From contig JASLMV010000001.1 of assembly GCA_030746435.1 (NCBI GenBank), forward strand, positions 182,170 through 246,169: a stretch of DNA of 64,000 nucleotides, written 5' to 3'. Made by a program: the position numbers and the translations under genes. Under the pieces are notes generated by a model that was not told the DNA's origin, searched no databases, and worked only from the letters and a program-made list of their open reading frames with translations. Below, piece after piece: positions 1-8,799 of the stretch. The stretch's first letter is position 1. Every line of letters begins with the position of its first letter. The stretch comes from Gammaproteobacteria bacterium. GTDB lineage: Bacteria > Pseudomonadota > Gammaproteobacteria > Steroidobacterales > GCA-2729495.

Positions 1-714
1 TCCGCTGTTGGCGCAACCGGTAGTCATGTTCCTGCTTTAGGCCTCGTTACACATATACGCGGCCGCGCGGATACCCGGTTAATTGCGGTCACCGAAAGCC
101 ACGTGCCTTCGCGGCCCGGCGACGACCGCATCAACGCCTGGACCGGAGAAGACTGGCATCGCTATACCCGGCGGAGGAACCTGAAAACGGCACTTCCTGA
201 AAGCGGTGCCGTGTTCGCCGCACACTGGCATGCACTCGACGGCCGGCAACTGAACCCGGATGTGCATTGCTGGACCAGCGGCACAACCAGCTGGTTACGG
301 CTGGCACGCCAGGGCATATGGGTGGAAGGCTGCGCAGACAACCTTGGCTTTGAAGCAATCAAGGCCACCCTGTCCTGCCCGGTACTTGCGTTACCGCCCC
401 CGCGTGGCTGGACTGCGCTTACCCACACCGATGCCGTCGACGGTTGGCGCCAGGGCGGTGTCGGCAGGGTAGTTGCAACTTATGCAACGGAGATCGACAC
501 CATGGTCTCCACAGAATTGAATGAGCGGCTTCTTAACTGCACACATTTTTTCTGGGCGAGCGCACGCCAGTACGAAAGCCTGAAAGACCGCGTGCCTTCC
601 GGCGCGCATCATGCCTGTGGTCCGGGCAAAACACGGGCAGCCCTGCGCGACGCAGGGTTGCACAATGTACAGGCCTTTACATCCCGCCGGGAGTGGCAAC
701 AATGGCTGGCCTGA
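1..714 (+). CDS. Uroporphyrinogen-III synthase-like protein (HemD), 5' end outside window
   Basis: The frame is open from base 1 to the TGA at 712-714, giving 237 residues, so the true start lies upstream of the window. The C-terminal part (a C-G-P-G-K-T-R-A-A-L-like stretch followed by a short strand and a W-Q-Q-W end) resembles the last lobe of uroporphyrinogen-III synthases, which cyclise hydroxymethylbilane. The following genes, hemB and hemL, place it in a tetrapyrrole operon, which supports the call. HemD is poorly conserved, so this rests on context plus a weak C-terminal motif. It could be the HemD half of a HemC-HemD fusion. The 3' end overlaps hemB by 13 bases. Confidence 0.55.
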   Translation, partial: SAVGATGSHVPALGLVTHIRGRADTRLIAVTESHVPSRPGDDRINAWTGEDWHRYTRRRNLKTALPESGAVFAAHWHALDGRQLNPDVHCWTSGTTSWLRLARQGIWVEGCADNLGFEAIKATLSCPVLALPPPRGWTALTHTDAVDGWRQGGVGRVVATYATEIDTMVSTELNERLLNCTHFFWASARQYESLKDRVPSGAHHACGPGKTRAALRDAGLHNVQAFTSRREWQQWLA

Positions 715-1682
715 GCCTGCGCCGAACCCGGCTGAATAAGGCAATACGCGAACTGACCCGCGAAGTGCGTCCCGTCGCGGAGCAGTTCATACAACCCCTG
801 TTTGTCGTCGAGTCGCTGAGCGATCGGGAAGCGGTGCCGGGGCTTAACGATGTATGGCGCGACACCCCGGATTCGCTTATCGGGCAAATAAGGGCCGACC
901 TGCAACAGGGTGTGAACAAGTTCCTGCTCTTCGGTGTGCCGGCTGAAAAAGCGGCCGACAACTTCGACCACAGTTTTACGGCTGCACAGATTGCCCGCGT
1001 GCGCCACGAATTCGGGGACGATGTGTGGCTCGCAGCGGACGTTTGCCTGTGTTCCTCAACGACGCACGGCCACTGCGGCATCGTCAACGACGCGGGCGAC
1101 CATGTCATAAACGACGCCAGTGTTGCCGCACTGGCTGAGGCGGCGCTGCAGTATGCCCGGGCAGGCGCCGATTGCGTTGCGCCGAGCGACATGATGGACG
1201 GGCGCGTGGCCGCCATCCGTTTGCTGCTCGATAACGCCGGACTCGACCAGGCCCTGATCATGAGTTATTCGGCGAAGTTCCATTCCGGTTTTTATGGCCC
1301 GTTCCGCGTGGCCGCGGACTCGGCGCCCGGGGACAATATCAAACTGACCGACCGCGCCAGCTACCAGATCGATCCGGCACGACCGGGCGATGCTCTCTTA
1401 AGTTCGCAACGGGATGCCGAAGAAGGTGCTGACATACTGATGGTCAAACCCGGCATGCCCTACCTCGATGTACTTGCCGACTTATCCGCACAAATCGCAA
1501 AACCCTGGGCCGTTTACCAGACCAGCGGCGAGTCGGCCGGGCTTGAACTGCTTGCACAAGCCGGTCTCGCGCAGCGCGACCGGTTAAATACGGAAGCCTG
1601 GACCGCATTTCTGCGCGCGGGTGCCGCGATGATCATCAGTTACGACGCGCGCCATGCGCGTGCCTGGCTAAGCAGTGAATAA
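702..1682 (+). CDS. hemB: Delta-aminolevulinic acid dehydratase (porphobilinogen synthase)
   Basis: Condenses two 5-aminolevulinate molecules to porphobilinogen in cytoplasmic heme synthesis. The 326-residue length is typical. The Cys115-x-Cys117...H-G-H-Cys125 cluster is the three-cysteine catalytic zinc site, so this is a zinc-type HemB. The two Schiff-base lysines are visible as S-Y-S-A-Lys192-F and M-V-Lys249-P-G. I chose ATG 702 because GGGAG at 689-693 sits eight bases upstream; an in-frame GTG at 693 would add three residues and lies inside that site. The gene overlaps the preceding HemD-like gene by 13 bases and the next gene, hemL, by 8, which suggests translational coupling. Confidence 0.97.
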   Translation: MAGLSLRRTRLNKAIRELTREVRPVAEQFIQPLFVVESLSDREAVPGLNDVWRDTPDSLIGQIRADLQQGVNKFLLFGVPAEKAADNFDHSFTAAQIARVRHEFGDDVWLAADVCLCSSTTHGHCGIVNDAGDHVINDASVAALAEAALQYARAGADCVAPSDMMDGRVAAIRLLLDNAGLDQALIMSYSAKFHSGFYGPFRVAADSAPGDNIKLTDRASYQIDPARPGDALLSSQRDAEEGADILMVKPGMPYLDVLADLSAQIAKPWAVYQTSGESAGLELLAQAGLAQRDRLNTEAWTAFLRAGAAMIISYDARHARAWLSSE

Positions 1683-2943
1683 AGCGCCTGAACGTTCAAC
1701 GGAACTGTACAACCGCGCGCTGGCCGTGAGTCCGGGCGGCGTGCATTCGCCTGTAAGAGCATTCGGACAAAGCGGCGGCAACCCGCTTTTTATACAGTCA
1801 GCACAAGGCTCGACCCTGACAGATGTCGATGGCAACACGTACACCGACTTCTGCATGGCCTTCGGTCCGCTAATACTCGGCCACAACGACCCGGCGGTTG
1901 CGGCCGCGGCGCACGCCGCCCTCGACGACGGCTGGAGTTACGGCACGGCTGAACCCTGGTCCCTGGAACTCGCCGAGTTAATCCGGGCACGCATTCCGTG
2001 GGCCGAGAAAATCCGCTTCGTAAACTCCGGCACCGAGGCTGTCATGTCGGCACTAAGGCTGGCCCGTGCGGCAACCGAGCGTAATCGTGTACTCAAGTTC
2101 GCGGGTTGTTATCACGGCCACACGGACGCGATGCTAATCGAAGCCGGTTCCGGCCTGGCAGGCGTTGCAGGCAGTGCCGGTGTGACGCCGGGCGTGGCAG
2201 ACGACACCCTTGTCGCCCCGCTGGACGATTTCGACCAGTTACACCACGCATTCGACCTGTACGGTCACGAACTGGCTGCTGCCATTATCGAGCCCATGCC
2301 GGCCAACCACGGCTTGCTGCCGCAAAGCGATGAGTTCCTCGCGGAACTGAGATTGCTCAGCCACCGGCACGGTACCAGGCTGATTTTCGATGAAGTGATC
2401 AGCGGTTTCCGCGCCGGGTTCGGCGGCTGTGCGGAACGCTTCGCTATCGAACCCGACATCGTTACCTGGGGAAAAGTAATCGGCGGCGGCTTCCCGGTCG
2501 GTGCCTACGCAGGAAGCAGTGACCTTATGCAGCATATCGCTCCCGAGGGTGACGTGTACCAGGCGGGAACGCTTAGTGCGAATCCGGTAGCGATGCGTGC
2601 CGGACTTGCGACGCTGAGACGGCTGCGTGACGGCAGCGTTTACGAGCACCTGGAACGACTGGGCAGGCTGCTCGAAGCGGGTATTGCCGGTATAACGGGT
2701 ATCAACATCACCCGGGTAGATTCGGCATTCTGGCTGTGGCCGGGTTCGGACGAGGAACCTCCCCGCAGCCCCTCAGATATCGATGCGGCTGTTGCGGAAC
2801 GCTTCCCGGAATTCCACTCACACCTGCTCGATGCGGGAATATATCTGCCCCCCAGCCCCTGGGAGACCTGTTTTCTGGCGGCCTCCCATCAGCCGGACGA
2901 CATTACAAAACTGCTTACGGCGGTCGGTTCATTTAAGTTCTGA
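1675..2943 (+). CDS. hemL: Glutamate-1-semialdehyde 2,1-aminomutase
   Basis: PLP enzyme that makes 5-aminolevulinate from glutamate-1-semialdehyde, the last step of the C5 pathway feeding HemB. The 422-residue protein has the family N-terminus (P-G-G-V-H-S-P-V-R-A-F), the N-S-G-T-E-A phosphate-binding stretch, the D-E-V segment and the PLP lysine Lys267 in T-W-G-K-V-I-G-G-G. It starts at a GTG inside the hemB stop region, an 8-base overlap. No strong ribosome site is visible, so translation probably depends on reinitiation after hemB. A terminator follows 14 bases after the stop. Family-level certainty is high; the GTG start is the only one fitting full length. Confidence 0.96.
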   Translation: MNKAPERSTELYNRALAVSPGGVHSPVRAFGQSGGNPLFIQSAQGSTLTDVDGNTYTDFCMAFGPLILGHNDPAVAAAAHAALDDGWSYGTAEPWSLELAELIRARIPWAEKIRFVNSGTEAVMSALRLARAATERNRVLKFAGCYHGHTDAMLIEAGSGLAGVAGSAGVTPGVADDTLVAPLDDFDQLHHAFDLYGHELAAAIIEPMPANHGLLPQSDEFLAELRLLSHRHGTRLIFDEVISGFRAGFGGCAERFAIEPDIVTWGKVIGGGFPVGAYAGSSDLMQHIAPEGDVYQAGTLSANPVAMRAGLATLRRLRDGSVYEHLERLGRLLEAGIAGITGINITRVDSAFWLWPGSDEEPPRSPSDIDAAVAERFPEFHSHLLDAGIYLPPSPWETCFLAASHQPDDITKLLTAVGSFKF

Positions 2944-2956
2944 AACCCGTGCCACC

Positions 2957-2975
2957 CCCGGCGCCGCCGGGTTTT
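2957..2975 (+). terminator. Intrinsic terminator of the heme operon
   Basis: Perfect 6-bp stem CCCGGC / GCCGGG with the 3-base loop GCC, followed directly by TTTT. It begins 14 bases after the hemL stop and lies just before the convergent folE gene. Confidence 0.8.
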
Positions 2976-2992
2976 CCTTAAGTTTCTGTTTC

Positions 2993-3535
2993 TCAGGGCT
3001 TTAGCAGGCGCAGAAACTCTTCACGGGTTTCGAGTTGGTCCCTGAAGCTTCCCAGCATGCAGGACGTGGTCATTACAGAATTCTGTTTCTCGACACCGCG
3101 CATCATCATGCACATGTGCTGCGCTTCGATTACGACCCCGACACCCTTCGCGTCAATCGCATCGTTAACACAATCGGCAATCTGCTTGGTCAGTACTTCC
3201 TGAATCTGCAGTCGGCGCGCAAACAGGTCGACGATGCGGGCTATTTTCGATAAACCTATAACTTTACCCTGGGGCAGGTACGCAACATGCGCCTTACCGA
3301 TGAAGGGCAGCATATGGTGCTCGCACATCGAATAGAGTTCGATATTCCTGACGATCACCATCTCGTCGGTATCCGACGTAAAAATGGCTTTATTTACCAG
3401 GTCATTGACGTCCTGCTGATAGCCACGGGTCAGGAATGCGAATGCCTTGGCAGCTCTTTCCGGTGTCTTGATAAGACCCTCTCTGTTCGGGTCCTCACCG
3501 ATCGCCTCAATAATCTTTTTCCAGTGTTCTTCCAT
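2993..3535 (-). CDS. folE: GTP cyclohydrolase I (FolE type)
   Basis: Converts GTP to 7,8-dihydroneopterin triphosphate, the first step of folate synthesis. The 180-residue protein shows the N-terminal G-E-D-P-N-R-E-G-L and T-P-x-R motifs. Zinc ligands are Cys71 and His74 (C-E-H-H-M-L-P-F) and Cys142 ([10 protein letters not shown]). I preferred the ATG at 3535; an in-frame GTG at 3562 would add nine residues, and neither has a good ribosome site. The gene is alone, convergent with hemL, with a 178-bp upstream gap before the cytochrome gene's 3' end. Confidence 0.96.
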   Translation of the reverse strand: MEEHWKKIIEAIGEDPNREGLIKTPERAAKAFAFLTRGYQQDVNDLVNKAIFTSDTDEMVIVRNIELYSMCEHHMLPFIGKAHVAYLPQGKVIGLSKIARIVDLFARRLQIQEVLTKQIADCVNDAIDAKGVGVVIEAQHMCMMMRGVEKQNSVMTTSCMLGSFRDQLETREEFLRLLKP

Positions 3536-3663
3536 GTTTTCGTTTCTTATAAGTTCAGGCACACCCCGGGACAGGGTTCAACAATGGGGACGGAGCGTGA
3601 CATCAGGAGGGGTTCTTGTCCAGCCTGAGCAGTAGCATATCAAAACCACAGGCCAAATGTGCC

Positions 3664-3678
3664 TTAACATATTGTTAA
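3664..3678. repeat. Short perfect palindrome upstream of folE
   Basis: TTAACA-TAT-TGTTAA, perfect 6-base arms with a 3-base centre, in the AT-rich part of the gap between folE and the cytochrome gene. It lies about 130-140 bases upstream of the folE start and 36 bases after the cytochrome stop. It could be an operator or a weak 3' structure; nothing decides between these. Confidence 0.3.
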
Positions 3679-3713
3679 ATAGGATCTTTTTTAGTGTTTA
3701 CGGGCTGCAGGGA

Positions 3714-4583
3714 TTATTCTGCCAACGCGCCCGGAACAAGCGAACGAAAATAGGCATACAGCGCGTTGATCTCGGCTTCCGTTAACAACGTGTAGCGGTA
3801 CTTGGACGCATCGACCATGTGATAGTCGATATTGCGTTCGCCCATCGGCACACCGGTTCGGATCAGCCGGATGAAATCTGTCTTGCTGTAAGCGGCTGTG
3901 ATCTCGAGATTCGGGCTGCCGGGCACCCTTATCCGTCCGTTGTCGCCATGGCATTCCGTGCAAATACTTTCTGCCAGATAACGTCCCCGCTCCACGGCAC
4001 TGCCTGTCAGTGCCGGGTCCGGCCGCGGCGCTGTGTGGTCTATAAGGTCCGCGACATTCGGGGGCAACTGCCCCAACACCCAGCGCAACCAGCCGATGGG
4101 CAACATTTCGAAGCGGCCCTCGAGCCCGTTCTGCTCAGGCAGACTCTTTATATAAGTAATAATCGCGGCCATGTCCGTATCACTCATGTTGTAGTAAGCG
4201 AAGGAAGGCATAGCCGGCTGCAGGCTGGTACCATCCGGCTTTACGCCATGACGCACGGTCCGGGCAACCTCTGCCGGGGTGTACCGGCGTACGATGCGGG
4301 TAAGGTCAGGCGCTACGGCGATGATGCCCTTGCCGGCCTCGGCGAAGTACTTCTGCCCTTCGAGCGAAGCCCCGTGACACCAGAAACATCCGCGTATTCG
4401 GGTCAGGCGCTCTCCTTCGGCAACTGTCCCGGATCCTGCCACGATATCCAGCGGCGCCAGCGGAATGTCATATTTACGGTTCAGTTCACTGTCCGCACGC
4501 AGGTACACATATAAAGTGAGCAGCAGGATTGTGCCAACGACGACCAGCAATAACACTTCCAGGCGATTTTTTTGTGTAGTCAT
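3714..4583 (-). CDS. Membrane-anchored diheme cytochrome c
   Basis: Electron-transfer protein of 289 residues with one N-terminal membrane segment (about residues 9-27) followed by two class I cytochrome c domains. Heme sites are Cys66-F-W-Cys69-His70 and Cys208-T-E-Cys211-His212. Methionine-containing segments after each site (M-P-S-F around 126; M-G-E-R near 240) are candidate sixth ligands. The predicted place is periplasmic, anchored to the inner membrane. I chose the ATG at 4583 because the hydrophobic segment then starts at the usual distance; a TTG at 4616 would add eleven polar residues. It stands alone, and its redox partner is not evident. Confidence 0.88.
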   Translation of the reverse strand: MTTQKNRLEVLLLVVVGTILLLTLYVYLRADSELNRKYDIPLAPLDIVAGSGTVAEGERLTRIRGCFWCHGASLEGQKYFAEAGKGIIAVAPDLTRIVRRYTPAEVARTVRHGVKPDGTSLQPAMPSFAYYNMSDTDMAAIITYIKSLPEQNGLEGRFEMLPIGWLRWVLGQLPPNVADLIDHTAPRPDPALTGSAVERGRYLAESICTECHGDNGRIRVPGSPNLEITAAYSKTDFIRLIRTGVPMGERNIDYHMVDASKYRYTLLTEAEINALYAYFRSLVPGALAE

Positions 4584-4750
4584 ATGTTTTGTGCAAGCTG
4601 GAAAGTGGTCAGGCAAAGTCTGCCTGAATCGGGCTAGAATCAGGCATAGCAGGATCAGTCATTCATTTTAAAACCAGCGTGGATTGGCGGTAAAGCGACT
4701 ATGCCTCATCGCGCCCAACACTTCGCGCTCAACCACCCCACTACCTTTAA

Positions 4751-5320
4751 ATGCACTATCGCACACTTGAAATTCCGGATGTCCTGATGCTTGAGCCCGC
4801 TCGCCTTGGTGACGAGCGCGGCTTCTTTTCGGAAGTTTATAGCCGTGCGGCAACAGCCGAAGCGGGCATAGACCTGGATATTGCCCAGGAGAACTATTCC
4901 CTGTCGGCTGCTACCAACACAGTACGGGGGCTGCATTTTCAGGCACCACCCTGTGCGCAGGCAAAGCTCGTGCAGGTGGTCAGCGGGGCAATGCTCGATG
5001 TCGTGGTCGACCTGCGCCGCGGCTCACCCTGGTACGGACAATATATAAGTATCGAACTCAGTGCCGAAAACTGGGCACAGTTATGGGTCCCGGTTGGCTT
5101 CGCCCATGGTTTTTGCACACTGGAACCGGATACGGCCGTAATTTATAAAGTCTCCACACCCTTTTCAGCGGAACACGACAGTGGAATATTCTGGAACGAC
5201 CCGGACCTGAAGATAGACTGGCCGGTCGCTGAGGGTAACGCGATACTCTCCGAAAAGGATGCCAGCCTGCAGGCTTTCAGGGATTTCGACACGCCCTTCA
5301 GCTACGAGGGTCAGTCCTGA
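4751..5320 (+). CDS. rfbC: dTDP-4-dehydrorhamnose 3,5-epimerase
   Basis: Epimerises dTDP-4-keto-6-deoxyglucose at C3 and C5 on the way to dTDP-L-rhamnose. The 189-residue cupin has the family's D-E-R-G-F-F-S-E start, the Q-E-N-Y-S / V-R-G-L-His62-F-Q core with the catalytic histidine, and the V-P-x-G-F-A-H-G-F motif. It is the first gene of an rfbC-rfbB-rfbA operon: its TGA overlaps the rfbB ATG by one base. No strong ribosome site precedes its ATG. Confidence 0.95.
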   Translation: MHYRTLEIPDVLMLEPARLGDERGFFSEVYSRAATAEAGIDLDIAQENYSLSAATNTVRGLHFQAPPCAQAKLVQVVSGAMLDVVVDLRRGSPWYGQYISIELSAENWAQLWVPVGFAHGFCTLEPDTAVIYKVSTPFSAEHDSGIFWNDPDLKIDWPVAEGNAILSEKDASLQAFRDFDTPFSYEGQS

Positions 5321-6381
5321 TGAAACTGCTCGTCACCGGAGGACTCGGCTTCATAGGCTCGGCGGTGGTGCGTCACTTTGCCACCGCGCCGGGGTGTGCG
5401 GTCCTCAACGTCGATGCCTGTACGTATGCGGGAAACCCGGCATCGGTCGCAGCCGTAGCGGACAGCGATTCCTACAGCCACCTCTGTATCGATATCGCGG
5501 ATGCGCCGGCTATCCTGGATGCATTCGTCAAATTCAAACCGGATGCGGTGCTGCACCTCGCAGCGGAATCGCACGTGGACCGGTCAATCGACGGTCCGGG
5601 TGATTTCATCCACACCAACCTGGTCGGAACTTTTACGTTATTGCAGGCTGCCCGAAACCACTGGGAAAGCCTGGATACCGCCGGGCGCGATGCCTTTCGC
5701 TTCGTACACGTATCAACGGACGAGGTATTCGGCTCGCTGGGGGACACGGGGGCATTCACGGAGACCACGCCCTATCAGCCCAGTTCACCCTACTCGGCCT
5801 CCAAGGCAGGCTCGGACCACCTCGCGCGGGCCTGGCAACACACCTACGGCCTGCCGGTTATTATCACCAACTGCTCGAATAACTACGGACCCTGCCAGTT
5901 TCCAGAGAAACTGATCCCGCTGATCACGCTGAAAGGGCTCGCCGGTGAAGCGCTACCTGTTTACGGCAAGGGCGACAACGTGCGCGACTGGCTGTATGTC
6001 GAAGATCATGTCAGCGCCCTGCAATGCATACTCGAGCGCGGCGTACCCGGTGAAACTTACAATATCGGCGGCAATTGCGAACTGACAAACCTTGAGGTCG
6101 TAAAGAGCATATGTGCATTGCTGGACGAACATGAACCTTCTGATGTGCCGCACGAAAAGCTGATCGAGTTCGTAGACGACCGGCCCGGCCACGATTATCG
6201 TTACGCAATGGATACGACCAAAATCACGCAGGAGCTGGGCTGGCAACCGGCGCAGAGTTTCAGCACCGGCCTGGCGCGAACCATAGAATGGTATATGGAG
6301 AATCGTGACTGGTGGCAGGCGGTCCTCGATGGCAGCTACCGGCTGGAACGTCTGGGCAGACCCGGAGACAGGCAGGCATGA
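5320..6381 (+). CDS. rfbB: dTDP-glucose 4,6-dehydratase
   Basis: Extended short-chain dehydrogenase that converts dTDP-glucose to dTDP-4-keto-6-deoxyglucose using bound NAD. The 353-residue protein has the N-terminal G-G-L-G-F-I-G-S nucleotide motif, the [11 protein letters not shown] stretch, S-T-D-E-V-F-G with the catalytic Asp-Glu pair, and Tyr158-x-x-x-Lys162. It overlaps rfbC by one base and rfbA by four (ATGA), so the three genes are a translationally coupled unit. Confidence 0.97.
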   Translation: MKLLVTGGLGFIGSAVVRHFATAPGCAVLNVDACTYAGNPASVAAVADSDSYSHLCIDIADAPAILDAFVKFKPDAVLHLAAESHVDRSIDGPGDFIHTNLVGTFTLLQAARNHWESLDTAGRDAFRFVHVSTDEVFGSLGDTGAFTETTPYQPSSPYSASKAGSDHLARAWQHTYGLPVIITNCSNNYGPCQFPEKLIPLITLKGLAGEALPVYGKGDNVRDWLYVEDHVSALQCILERGVPGETYNIGGNCELTNLEVVKSICALLDEHEPSDVPHEKLIEFVDDRPGHDYRYAMDTTKITQELGWQPAQSFSTGLARTIEWYMENRDWWQAVLDGSYRLERLGRPGDRQA

Positions 6382-7253
6382 CTAAAGGCATCATCCTTGC
6401 GGGCGGCAGCGGCACCCGCTTGTATCCGGTTACCCGTATGGTCAGCAAACAAATGCTGCCGGTTTACGACAAACCGATGATCTATTACCCGCTGTCAACG
6501 ATGATGTTGGCGGGAATACGCATGATACTCATCATCACGACGCCTCGAGATGCGCCCCAGTTCCAGGATCTGCTTGGTGACGGCAGCCAGTGGGGCATAG
6601 ACCTGCAATACGCTGTGCAGCCGGAACCCGGAGGCCTTGCACAGGCATTTATCATCGGCCGCGACTTTATTGGCAACGGGCCCAGCAGCCTGATACTGGG
6701 CGACAATATTTTTTATGGCCCCGGCCTCAGTGACGCCCTGCAGGACATCACTGCAAATAATACCGGCGCAACAATACTCGGCTACCAGGTAATGAACCCA
6801 TCGGATTTCGGGGTCATAGAACTGGATGCGGACGGCAGACCGATCAGTATCGAGGAGAAGCCTGCGCATGCCAGGTCTCCATGGGCGGTTACGGGAATGT
6901 ATTTCTATGACAACCAGGTCTGCGAAATAGCAGCAAACCTCAAACCTTCCGCACGTGGTGAACTGGAAATTACCGACGTCAACCGCCACTACCTCGACCA
7001 GGGCAAGCTGAACGTTCACAAGCTGGGCCGCGGATATGCCTGGCTGGATACCGGTACCCATGAAACCCTGCTGCAGGCGAGTGAATTTGTACAGACGGTG
7101 GAACAGCGGCAGGGCTTCAAGATTTCTTCACCTGAGGAAGTTGCGTGGCGCATGCGGTACATCGACTCCACGCAACTAGAAGAATTGGCCAGGCCACTGT
7201 CAAAAAATGGCTATGGGGAATATCTGTTACGCTTGTTGAAAGATTCTTACTGA
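6378..7253 (+). CDS. rfbA: Glucose-1-phosphate thymidylyltransferase
   Basis: Makes dTDP-glucose from dTTP and glucose-1-phosphate, the entry step to dTDP-sugars. The 291 residues contain the nucleotide-binding [13 protein letters not shown] motif near the N-terminus, [18 protein letters not shown], and E-E-K-P. ATG 6378 is the right start because it gives the family N-terminus ([10 protein letters not shown]) and an AGGCAGG-like site precedes it; an upstream in-frame start would only add rfbB overlap. No rfbD (dTDP-4-dehydrorhamnose reductase) is adjacent, so the final sugar could be something other than rhamnose, or rfbD lies elsewhere. Confidence 0.97.
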   Translation: MTKGIILAGGSGTRLYPVTRMVSKQMLPVYDKPMIYYPLSTMMLAGIRMILIITTPRDAPQFQDLLGDGSQWGIDLQYAVQPEPGGLAQAFIIGRDFIGNGPSSLILGDNIFYGPGLSDALQDITANNTGATILGYQVMNPSDFGVIELDADGRPISIEEKPAHARSPWAVTGMYFYDNQVCEIAANLKPSARGELEITDVNRHYLDQGKLNVHKLGRGYAWLDTGTHETLLQASEFVQTVEQRQGFKISSPEEVAWRMRYIDSTQLEELARPLSKNGYGEYLLRLLKDSY

Positions 7254-7283
7254 ATTGTTTAGGTCACTGACAAGGATGTCCAG

Positions 7284-8750
7284 GTGAAAAAACTTTTACT
7301 GATCCTGATAATTCTGGTAGCCGCAGCGCTGCTCCTTCTGCCCTCCGTCGCCGGCAGGGTTTCCGAAGCGCGAATCCGGGCAAACCTCAACCGGGCATCT
7401 GAAAACGGCTTTATTACTTTTAGCATCAGCGGTTATGAGAGCGGCTGGCTGAGCAGTCGGGGGCAAATCGAGCTGGGATTCAGCGAGACGTACCAGGAAA
7501 CGCTGGCCCGCATGGCCGAGCTCGAGAACCAGGGCGAAGACCCGCAGATATCCGAGTTCATGCGCGAGATGCTGGACAAGTCAATTGTACTGGACCTGAA
7601 AATGAACCACGGTCCGCTCGCCCTGGGCGAAGACATGTTTGTCGGCTTGTCCACGGCCGTTATACGCTTTAACCCGACAGATGAGGACCTCGCCACGGTC
7701 CGGGACGAACTCGGTATCGACTATTTTCTCGAGATCCGCACGCGTACCGGCTTCGACGGTACGACAGTATTCGATGCCGATATTCCGCCCGTTGACTATA
7801 CCCATGAAACTGGCGTGTTCGATTTTTCGGGCTTGCAGATAAATGGTGAATTCGATGGTGACGAGCTGTCCAGCACCGGCCACATGGACAGTTTTACCGT
7901 TAATGGTCCGGCAGTGTCTTTCGAGGTGATCAACTTACGGGTCAACGGCAGCCAGCAAATGTACAGCCCGCACCTCTGGCTCGGGACCACCCAGAGCACC
8001 CTCGACAGCATTATTATCGAAACACGTACCGGTCCGTCGGCGGGCAGCGTCGAAATTCGGGACATACGGGCGGACAGCGATATACACCTGAACGAGAATC
8101 CACAACTCGCTGACCTGGTCGTTAATTATCACCTGGGCTCGATCATGGGGGCGGACATCGATTTACGGGATCTGAAGGTGGGACTAAAACTGTTGAGGTT
8201 TGATATAGACAGCCTGCAAGGCTATTACAACCTGACAAATGAGCTCGCACTGCTTGAGCCCGACGCGCTGGCCGAACGGGCACCGGAACTGCGGGAGAAA
8301 CTTTACAAACTGCTGGCCGGATCACCCGCAATTGCAATAGATCCGCTCGAATTCAGTTGGGACGAGGACGCCTTCCAGGCACTGCTGCAGGTAGAAATAC
8401 ACGGCAACAAACTACCGCCCGAGGAAAGCTGGGATCCGACGGACACGGAAGCGTGGCCGGCAGTGGTTGCCGTAAATGCCGAGGCCAGTATTGCCCGGAA
8501 CATGGCGATCGCCGTTGCAACCCAGACGCTCCAGCAGCAATTACTGGCGCAGTCTACCCCGGAGAATCCGCTAAGCCCGGAACAGGCGGCAGAGATGGCC
8601 CGGCAGCAGGCGCCAGCAATGCTCGACATTCTGACTACACAGGGCATGCTAACGAAATCGGACGATGGCTACGCAACTCGTGCGAGCTTCGACGACAACG
8701 TACTCACCGTAAACGGTATGCCTATACCTTTAGGTGCCCCGGAACTCTAA
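7284..8750 (+). CDS. DUF945 (YdgA-like) family protein
   Basis: A 488-residue protein with an N-terminal signal or anchor (charged K-K then about 18 hydrophobic residues, ending in L-L-L-L-P-S-V-A-G). It has the family's typical start: a segment around I-S-G-Y-E-S-G-W-L-S-S followed by long beta-rich repeats. YdgA-type proteins are periplasmic or envelope proteins of uncertain role. It lies 30 bases after rfbA on the same strand and could be cotranscribed. The C-terminus has an A-x-x-M-A-R-Q-Q-A-P segment and a T-V-N-G-M-P-I end seen in the family. Confidence 0.8.
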   Translation: MKKLLLILIILVAAALLLLPSVAGRVSEARIRANLNRASENGFITFSISGYESGWLSSRGQIELGFSETYQETLARMAELENQGEDPQISEFMREMLDKSIVLDLKMNHGPLALGEDMFVGLSTAVIRFNPTDEDLATVRDELGIDYFLEIRTRTGFDGTTVFDADIPPVDYTHETGVFDFSGLQINGEFDGDELSSTGHMDSFTVNGPAVSFEVINLRVNGSQQMYSPHLWLGTTQSTLDSIIIETRTGPSAGSVEIRDIRADSDIHLNENPQLADLVVNYHLGSIMGADIDLRDLKVGLKLLRFDIDSLQGYYNLTNELALLEPDALAERAPELREKLYKLLAGSPAIAIDPLEFSWDEDAFQALLQVEIHGNKLPPEESWDPTDTEAWPAVVAVNAEASIARNMAIAVATQTLQQQLLAQSTPENPLSPEQAAEMARQQAPAMLDILTTQGMLTKSDDGYATRASFDDNVLTVNGMPIPLGAPEL

Positions 8751-8799
8751 GCAGGCTAATAAGCGCCCACTTGCCGGCTTTTCTTTTGCTGAAAAAAAA

